A stretch of DNA of 9,589 nt, from NCBI GenBank assembly GCA_016208805.1, contig JACQXL010000129.1, positions 1 through 9,589 of the forward strand. The letters are read 5' to 3'. This stretch comes from Planctomycetota bacterium. GTDB taxonomy: Bacteria; Planctomycetota; MHYJ01; JACQXL01. The first letter of the stretch is position 1. Each line of letters opens with the position of its first letter. Under the pieces are notes generated by a model. The model was not told the origin of the DNA and ran no database searches. It saw only the letters and a program-made list of their open reading frames with translations. Of the stretch, positions 5,208 through 9,589 are shown one piece after another. The position numbers and the translations under genes are program-made.

Positions 5208-7388
5208 ATGCCGTCATCAGATAAACAGTTAGATAAGACCGTCCTATCCATCGGCGGGCTTGTCCGCCGTAGTCTTGACGTAGGCGGGATGCACTGCCCG
5301 GCCTGCGCCACCAACATAGAGAAATCCGTCAAACAGGTCAACGGCGTCAAGGATGCATCCGTCAACCTGATGCGCGAGAACGTTACCGTCAACTACGACC
5401 CCAATCTTACCGACCTGGACGCGATAAGAAAAGCCATCACCCGGCTGGGCTATGCGGTTAAAGAGAGCGCTCTGGAAAAGACCCAGTCCTATTTCAAGGA
5501 ACGCATCTTCTATATCCGAATGGCCGTTTCGGCCCTATTAATCGGCGCGGCCTGGATACTGGATTTGACGCACCTTTCCCATCAGGCGCTCCTATGGAAA
5601 CTGACTATCTCCGATATCCTTTCATTAATAGTAGTAATATTCGGCGGCTATCCGATTTTCAAAGGCGCAGTCTATGCCCTCAAGGTCCGCGACCTGACCG
5701 TATTTTCGCTGGTCAGTATTGCCGGTATCGCGGCCGTGGTAGTGGGCGCATATAAAGAGGCGGCCATGGTCATCCTGATTATGCTCATCGGCGAGACGCT
5801 GGAACAGTCCGCCCTGCGCAAGACCCGTAAGGCCATCTCGCAATTATTGGGACTGACCCCGTCCACCGCATTGGTGCGCCGTAATGATATTGAATTAGAA
5901 GTGCCAATTGACTGGGTCAAGGAGTCCGACATCGTCATCATCAAGGCCGGACAGCGCATCCCGGTGGATGGCGCCGTCATCAAGGGCGAATCGGCCGTTA
6001 ATCAGTCAACGCTGACCGGCGAATCCATGCCCGTGGATAAAAAGACGGACGACCCCGTTTACAGCGGCACCATCAACGAGAGCGGCGTGATAGAAATCAG
6101 GGCCACCGGCGTGGGCGAGAATACCCGGCTGGCGCTCATCAAACGATTGATTGCGGATGCCGAGGCGCAGAAGGCGCCCATCCAGCGGCTGGCCGACCGA
6201 TACGCCCGCTATTTCGTGCCGTTCATACTAGTCCTGGCCGTCGGAGTATTCCTGGCCACAGGCAATATCTTCAAGTCAATCACGATACTGATAGCCGCCT
6301 GCCCATGCGCGCTGGTGCTGGCCACACCGACCGCCATTATCTGCGGCATCCGGACCGCGGCCAGGAACGGCATCCTGATTAAAGGCGGACAATACCTGGA
6401 GGCGCTGGGCACGCTTAACGCATTATTAATGGATAAGACCGGCACGCTTACTGCCGGCAGGTTGCAGGTAACTGATGTGATTGGGCTTAATGGAACAAGT
6501 CAGGATGAAGTGCTCCGGCTGGCAACGATTGCCGAGAAGCGCTCCGAGCATCCGATTGCCGCGGCGATTATCTCTAAAGCAGGTAACGCAAATATTACAG
6601 AACCTGAACGGGTTGAAATAATAAAAGGGTTGGGCATCAAGGCATTCCTTAATAACGAAACCATCCTGGTCGGGAATAAACGGTTCATGGAGTCAAACAG
6701 TATCACGATGGACGACAAAGCCAACCAGCAATCCCGAAATAATCGGGACTCCGCTGCGGCTGCGCTGGCTGAACTGTCCGCAAAAGGCCGGACTGCCCTA
6801 TTGGTTGGCCGCCAGAGCAGCGGTCTTATGGGATTAATCGGCATCTCGGATGTGCCGCGCGATACGACAACCGCCTCAATCACGGCCATCAAACAGGCCG
6901 GTATCGACCGGATTGCGATGCTTTCTGGGGATAACCCGGGCGTCTGCCGCAACATTGCCGACACGGTCGGGCTGAGCGAATGCTACAGCGAGATGATGCC
7001 CGAGGACAAGGTGGCTAAGGTCAACGAACTAAAACAGTCCGGCTACCGGGTGGGCATGGTCGGCGACGGGGTCAACGACGCGCCGGCGCTGGCCGCGGCC
7101 GATGTCGGCATCGCCATGGGCGCCATCGGTTCGGCCGTGGCCATCGAGTCGGCCGATATCAGTTTGATGAGCGACGACATCGGAAAGATTCCGTTCGCGA
7201 TTAAACTCAGCCACCGGGTCCGGGCCATCATAAAACAGAATTTTATATTTGCTATTTTGTATAACATTGCTATAATCACGGCGTTGGGGCTGACGGTGCA
7301 TTCGCACAGCGGGATAACCTTCGGCGCGGTGGCGCACCAGATCAGCTCCCTGATGGTGATATCAAATTCGTTGAGGTTATTACGATAA
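5208..7388 (+). CDS. Heavy-metal P1B-type ATPase (CPC type, copper-like)
   Basis: An inner-membrane pump that exports soft metal ions with ATP. From ATG 5208 it has 726 residues. An N-terminal HMA domain carries GMHCPAC (metal-binding C30 and C33). The actuator domain has TGES (270-273). The transport site is CPC (365-367) in the sixth membrane helix. The phosphorylation site is DKTGT with D409, the nucleotide domain has H448-P449, and the hinge motif is GDGVNDAP (619-626). The seventh helix contains Y685-N686 and the last helix has HQISSLMVISNSLRLL (from H710). YN plus SS favours Cu+ over Zn/Cd, but the Met usually preceding the SS pair in Cu+ pumps is absent, so specificity stays open. Residues 18-27 and about 507-520 look like in-frame palindromic insertions. 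No metal-regulator operator or chaperone gene is next to it. Confidence 0.94.
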   Translation: MPSSDKQLDKTVLSIGGLVRRSLDVGGMHCPACATNIEKSVKQVNGVKDASVNLMRENVTVNYDPNLTDLDAIRKAITRLGYAVKESALEKTQSYFKERIFYIRMAVSALLIGAAWILDLTHLSHQALLWKLTISDILSLIVVIFGGYPIFKGAVYALKVRDLTVFSLVSIAGIAAVVVGAYKEAAMVILIMLIGETLEQSALRKTRKAISQLLGLTPSTALVRRNDIELEVPIDWVKESDIVIIKAGQRIPVDGAVIKGESAVNQSTLTGESMPVDKKTDDPVYSGTINESGVIEIRATGVGENTRLALIKRLIADAEAQKAPIQRLADRYARYFVPFILVLAVGVFLATGNIFKSITILIAACPCALVLATPTAIICGIRTAARNGILIKGGQYLEALGTLNALLMDKTGTLTAGRLQVTDVIGLNGTSQDEVLRLATIAEKRSEHPIAAAIISKAGNANITEPERVEIIKGLGIKAFLNNETILVGNKRFMESNSITMDDKANQQSRNNRDSAAAALAELSAKGRTALLVGRQSSGLMGLIGISDVPRDTTTASITAIKQAGIDRIAMLSGDNPGVCRNIADTVGLSECYSEMMPEDKVAKVNELKQSGYRVGMVGDGVNDAPALAAADVGIAMGAIGSAVAIESADISLMSDDIGKIPFAIKLSHRVRAIIKQNFIFAILYNIAIITALGLTVHSHSGITFGAVAHQISSLMVISNSLRLLR
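5253..5288 (+). repeat. In-frame palindromic insertion in the ATPase N-terminus
   Basis: GGCGGGCTTGTCCGCC (5253-5268) folds on itself with one G-T pair. GGCGGG occurs directly at 5253-5258 and 5283-5288, exactly 30 bases apart. Removing one period deletes LVRRSLDVGG and gives TVLSIGGMHCPAC, a canonical first strand and metal loop of an HMA domain. It matches the ygiQ stretch 1644-1673 at 24 of 30 positions. Confidence 0.72.
6731..6759. repeat. Palindromic module in the ATPase nucleotide domain
   Basis: TCCCGA (6732-6737) pairs with TCGGGA (6743-6748), followed by CCGC-T-GCGG (6751-6759). It encodes part of NQQSRNNRDSAAAA, a low-complexity stretch in the variable loop before LAELSAKGRTALLVG. 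It shares the layout TCCCG...CGGGACT plus mini-hairpin with the pepC element. Insertion boundaries cannot be set. Confidence 0.45.
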
Positions 7389-7409
7389 TGAACCCCGACG
7401 GCCTTAATT

Positions 7410-7465
7410 TATAAGGAAACCAAGAGGCCCGGAATAATTTTCCTGTTTTCCTGGCTTCTTTATAA
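7410..7465. terminator. Stem-loop between the ATPase and SRP RNA genes
   Basis: TTATAAGGAAACCA (7410-7423) pairs with TGGCTTCTTTATAA (7452-7465) with one G-T pair and one mismatch around a 28-base loop. It starts 21 bases after the ATPase stop. No T-tract follows on the plus strand, so terminator function is only possible. It also overlaps the expected SRP RNA promoter region. Confidence 0.35.
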
Positions 7466-7476
7466 AAAGGAATAAT

Positions 7477-7747
7477 GGTTGCGCTAGACGGGGAGGTAGC
7501 GGTGCCCTGTAACCTGCAATCCGCTCCAGCAGGGTTGAATCCCTTTCCGAGGTTTTAACCTGTTATGATGCTCTCCGGGTAAGTGGCGTTGAAGGCCGGG
7601 TCCTATGCAATAGGCGAAGTAGTATAACCCCGCCAGGTCCGGAAGGAAGCAACGGTCCCTATTTTGTTTATGTGCCGTGGGGTTGCCTGACCGGAGCCGG
7701 CTGTCCGGTGAAGTTATAGCGGGTGAATCGGAGAAAGGTGCGCAGCC
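7477..7747 (+). ncRNA. ffs: Signal recognition particle RNA, large bacterial form
   Basis: The RNA scaffold that binds Ffh and guides membrane-protein ribosomes to the translocon. The conserved apical domain is seen as CAGGTCCGGAAGGAAGCA (7634-7651), containing the GGAA loop and the asymmetric internal loop sequence. Its partner strand GCCTGACCGG lies at 7685-7694. The ends close by pairing GGTTGCGC (7477-7484) with GCGCAGCC (7740-7747), giving about 271 nt. The length and the 5' part (GGTAGCGGTGCCCTGTAACC) indicate the large form with an Alu-like domain, not the 4.5S type. Position directly upstream of dnaX matches the order in Bacillus and others. Ends are judged from pairing only and may be off by several bases. 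Confidence 0.88.
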
Positions 7748-7754
7748 GTTTATA

Positions 7755-7855
7755 CCAGAATATCAGAGTATCAGATGACCAGATTATCAGAAAAATGATG
7801 CGACAATCTCGCCGTTATTCTGATACACTGATACCCTGATATACTGATAATCTGA
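7755..7855. repeat. Word-repeat stem-loop (CTGATA/TATCAG family)
   Basis: TATCAG words on the left (7761-7790, ending ATTATCAGAA) face CTGATA words on the right (7817-7855, starting TTCTGATACACTGATA) around a centre near 7805. It follows the SRP RNA by 7 bases and ends 3 bases before the dnaX start codon. It has the same design as the CTAATG elements around ygiQ but different words. Confidence 0.7.
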
Positions 7856-7858
7856 CTT

Positions 7859-8155
7859 ATGAGTTACACAGCCATTGCACGCCGGTACCGGCCCCAGGGG
7901 TTTGACGAGGTGGTCGGCCAGGAATATATCGCCACCACCCTGAAGAACGCTATCCTAGAGAATAAGGTCTCGCACGCCTACCTTTTTTCCGGCCCGCGCG
8001 GCGTGGGCAAGACCTCGATGGCTCGGATATTCGCCAAGGCGCTCAACTGCAGGAAAGGGCCGACCGAGAACCCCTGCCGCTGCGGGACAGCGTGGCGTAT
8101 ATCCCGCTCCGCAGTCGCTATAAGATTTATATCATTGACGAGGCGCACCAGCTGA
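7859..8155 (+). CDS. dnaX: DnaX (pol III tau/gamma) N-terminal fragment, frame broken
   Basis: The first part of the clamp-loader ATPase subunit. It opens MSYTAIARRYRPQGFDEVVGQ, as DnaX proteins do, and has Walker A GPRGVGKTS (45-53) and the first zinc-type cysteines (C64 and C73 in LNCRKGPTENPC). True homology ends at about base 8072; the rest of this frame is out of phase and stops at 8155. The continuation is found in another frame from about 8077. About 33 codons normally present between the two (the remaining zinc-binding cysteines and the segment around the DAASN motif) are missing. No ribosome site is visible; a stem-loop ends 3 bases before the ATG. Confidence 0.85.
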   Translation: MSYTAIARRYRPQGFDEVVGQEYIATTLKNAILENKVSHAYLFSGPRGVGKTSMARIFAKALNCRKGPTENPCRCGTAWRISRSAVAIRFISLTRRTS

Positions 8156-9459
8156 CGAGAGAGGCGTTCAACGCGCTCCTGAAGACGCTGGAAGAACCGC
8201 CGCCGCACGTCAAGTTCATATTCGCCACGACCGAGCCCAATAAACTGCCCGATACGATTCTGTCCAGATGCCAGCGCTTCAATTTCCGGCGCATCTCCAC
8301 CAGCCAGATATACGAACAGATACTCAAGATTGCCAAGCAGGAAAAACTGTCTTACGAGCCGGCCGTGCTCACGGCGATTGCCCGATTCGCGCGCGGTTCT
8401 ATGCGCGATGCCCAGAGTTTGCTGGACCAGGTGCTCTCTTACGCCAAGGACAAGGTGACCATGCAGGATTTGGAAAACCTGAGCGGCACGATTAACCCGG
8501 ATACGATATTTGAGATAGCCGATGCCATCGCCCAGAAACAACTGGAACGGCTGGTCAAGACGGTTGACGATATCTTCGTGACCGGCAAGGATATCAATAA
8601 CCTGCTCGAGCAGATGGTTGAGCATTTCTGGTATTTAGCCCTGTCGCTGATAGACCCGAAGGACACCATCCTCAAGGAACAGGTCATCGGCGATACGGCC
8701 AGATACCGCAAACAAGCGTCAGCCTTCAACATAGATACACTCCTGAAGAATATTAATCTGATTACCGAGACCAAAAAAGGCATCAAGGAAACATCGGCCA
8801 CCCGGTTGTGGGTAGAGTTGCTGATGATTAAATTAGCGCAGGTGGAACAGAATGGAACAGTTACGCCCGTTCAGGCGAGGACACCGACGCGAGAACCGGT
8901 CAAGGCAAATAATCCGGTTATACGTGAGTCCAAAAACTCGGCGCCGGAACCCGTTGCCAAACCTGCGCCTCCAACCAATCCCGAGCCGCCGGATAACCAA
9001 GAAAATCACCTGGCGCAGGGCGGCGATATTTCACTGATGAACGATGACGATAAAACCAAGTTGTGGTCCAGGATATTACTGGAGGTCAAGAACGTCAGCC
9101 CTTATAAAATATACCCGTTCCTCAAGGAAGGCAAATTCATCCGGGCCGACCAGCACGAAATATCTATCGGATTTACCAAACAGTATAATTTCCACCGCAC
9201 CCGGATGGAGGAAATACAGAATAAAAAGATTGTTGAAGAGTGCATTGAGAAAGTAACGGGCCAGAAAATACCACTCTCGCTGACGGTTATCGCTTCGCCG
9301 GGACAGGACGACGCCGGATTCAACGGCGCAAACGGGTTTGCCAATACGGCCGATGCCGTTGACCCGATGAAAAAGGAAGTAATGAAAGACGAACTGGTCC
9401 GTAAGATTGTTGAGGCGTTTGACGGCCGGATTATTGAGGTGAAAGACGCACCGAGGTGA
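8092..9459 (+). CDS. dnaX: DnaX (pol III tau/gamma) C-terminal fragment
   Basis: The continuation of the clamp-loader subunit in a shifted frame. Recognisable homology starts slightly before the nominal GTG start, at LRDSVAYIPLRSRYKIYIIDEAH (about 8077). Walker B DEAH, the sensor-1 region ATTEPNKLPDTILSRCQRF and the arginine-rich lid region GSMRDAQSLLDQV are intact. They are followed by domain III, a Pro/Ala-rich linker (about residues 260-305) and a C-terminal domain ending in ITGQ-like VTGQKIPLSLTVIAS. No ribosome site precedes base 8092, so this is unlikely to be an independent gene. With the upstream fragment it makes one dnaX disrupted by a deletion of about 100 bases (3n+1). dnaX is normally essential, so a sequencing or assembly error is as likely as a real lesion. 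Confidence 0.88.
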   Translation: MAYIPLRSRYKIYIIDEAHQLTREAFNALLKTLEEPPPHVKFIFATTEPNKLPDTILSRCQRFNFRRISTSQIYEQILKIAKQEKLSYEPAVLTAIARFARGSMRDAQSLLDQVLSYAKDKVTMQDLENLSGTINPDTIFEIADAIAQKQLERLVKTVDDIFVTGKDINNLLEQMVEHFWYLALSLIDPKDTILKEQVIGDTARYRKQASAFNIDTLLKNINLITETKKGIKETSATRLWVELLMIKLAQVEQNGTVTPVQARTPTREPVKANNPVIRESKNSAPEPVAKPAPPTNPEPPDNQENHLAQGGDISLMNDDDKTKLWSRILLEVKNVSPYKIYPFLKEGKFIRADQHEISIGFTKQYNFHRTRMEEIQNKKIVEECIEKVTGQKIPLSLTVIASPGQDDAGFNGANGFANTADAVDPMKKEVMKDELVRKIVEAFDGRIIEVKDAPR

Positions 9460-9466
9460 ACCCCGC

Positions 9467-9472
9467 AGGAGG
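9467..9472 (+). promoter_or_regulatory. Strong Shine-Dalgarno site of the ORF after dnaX
   Basis: AGGAGG, 5 bases before ATG 9478, is the best ribosome site in the window. It supports that ATG as a real start, translated together with dnaX. Confidence 0.65.
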
Positions 9473-9477
9473 TTTGT

Positions 9478-9589
9478 ATGCCAAAAGTAGTTTCGCACGT
9501 CCGGTTTATGTTACCAGCAGCCCTGTCGGTGGCGCCGTCGCTGATGGTTGAGCAACGCACCAGGGTGATGTTGGAGGTGGCGGATATTA
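9478..9589 (+). CDS. Unidentified ORF, 5' part only
   Basis: An open frame begins MPKVVSHVRFMLPAALSVAP and runs off the end of the window after 37 codons. It starts 18 bases after the dnaX stop with a strong ribosome site, so it is probably co-transcribed. The visible part has a basic start, then a mildly hydrophobic stretch (FMLPAALSVAPSLMV), then charged residues. I do not recognise a family. It does not resemble YbaB/EbfC or RecR, which often follow dnaX. Confidence 0.5.
   Translation, partial: MPKVVSHVRFMLPAALSVAPSLMVEQRTRVMLEVADI

Noticed and set aside
7978..8625. 215-residue minus-strand ORF opposite dnaX
   Set aside because: Shadow frame; the plus strand shows clear DnaX motifs throughout this region.
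8773..8779. AAAAAAG heptamer as a programmed frameshift site for the gamma subunit in dnaX
   Set aside because: Codon phase here is AAA AAA GGC, not A AAA AAG as in E. coli, and I saw no supporting upstream ribosome site or downstream hairpin. It also does not explain the frame change at 8072-8077.

Overview
The window reads as a stretch of chromosome from an uncultivated bacterium. It is moderately GC-rich and its genes are housekeeping or general-purpose. A large SRP RNA directly upstream of dnaX (an order also known in Bacillus) argues against a gammaproteobacterium. The heavy load of palindromic repeats would fit a Planctomycetota-like or other candidate-phylum genome, but no marker here fixes the phylum.

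Layout: bases 1-453 hold no gene. They carry a ~297-bp MITE-like element with 32-bp imperfect terminal inverted repeats (25-321) and a 110-bp stem-loop built from the words CTAATG/ATGAC (337-446). A YgiQ-type radical SAM gene follows on + (454-2109); its C-terminus is cut off by a second copy of that stem-loop. Convergent to it on - is a bleomycin-hydrolase/PepC-type cysteine aminopeptidase (2204-3601). Divergent from that on + is a two-TM, RCK-regulated potassium channel (3791-4795). Then come a small truncated membrane/TPR remnant (4844-5005), a nested palindrome (5067-5191), a CPC-motif heavy-metal P1B-ATPase (5208-7388), the SRP RNA (7477-7747), another word-repeat stem-loop (7755-7855), dnaX (7859-9459) broken by an internal deletion and frame change, and the start of an unidentified ORF (9478 onward).

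The genes do not form one pathway: metal export, K+ conductance, peptide trimming, a radical SAM enzyme, protein targeting and replication simply lie side by side. What ties the window together is its repeats. At least five intergenic palindromic elements fill almost every gap between genes. Small palindromic modules of about 30-57 bp also sit in frame inside ygiQ (three), the P-type ATPase (two) and pepC (one). For several of these, conceptual removal between short direct repeats restores the usual family sequence and spacing exactly. This protein-embedded palindromic element family is the most interesting observation here.
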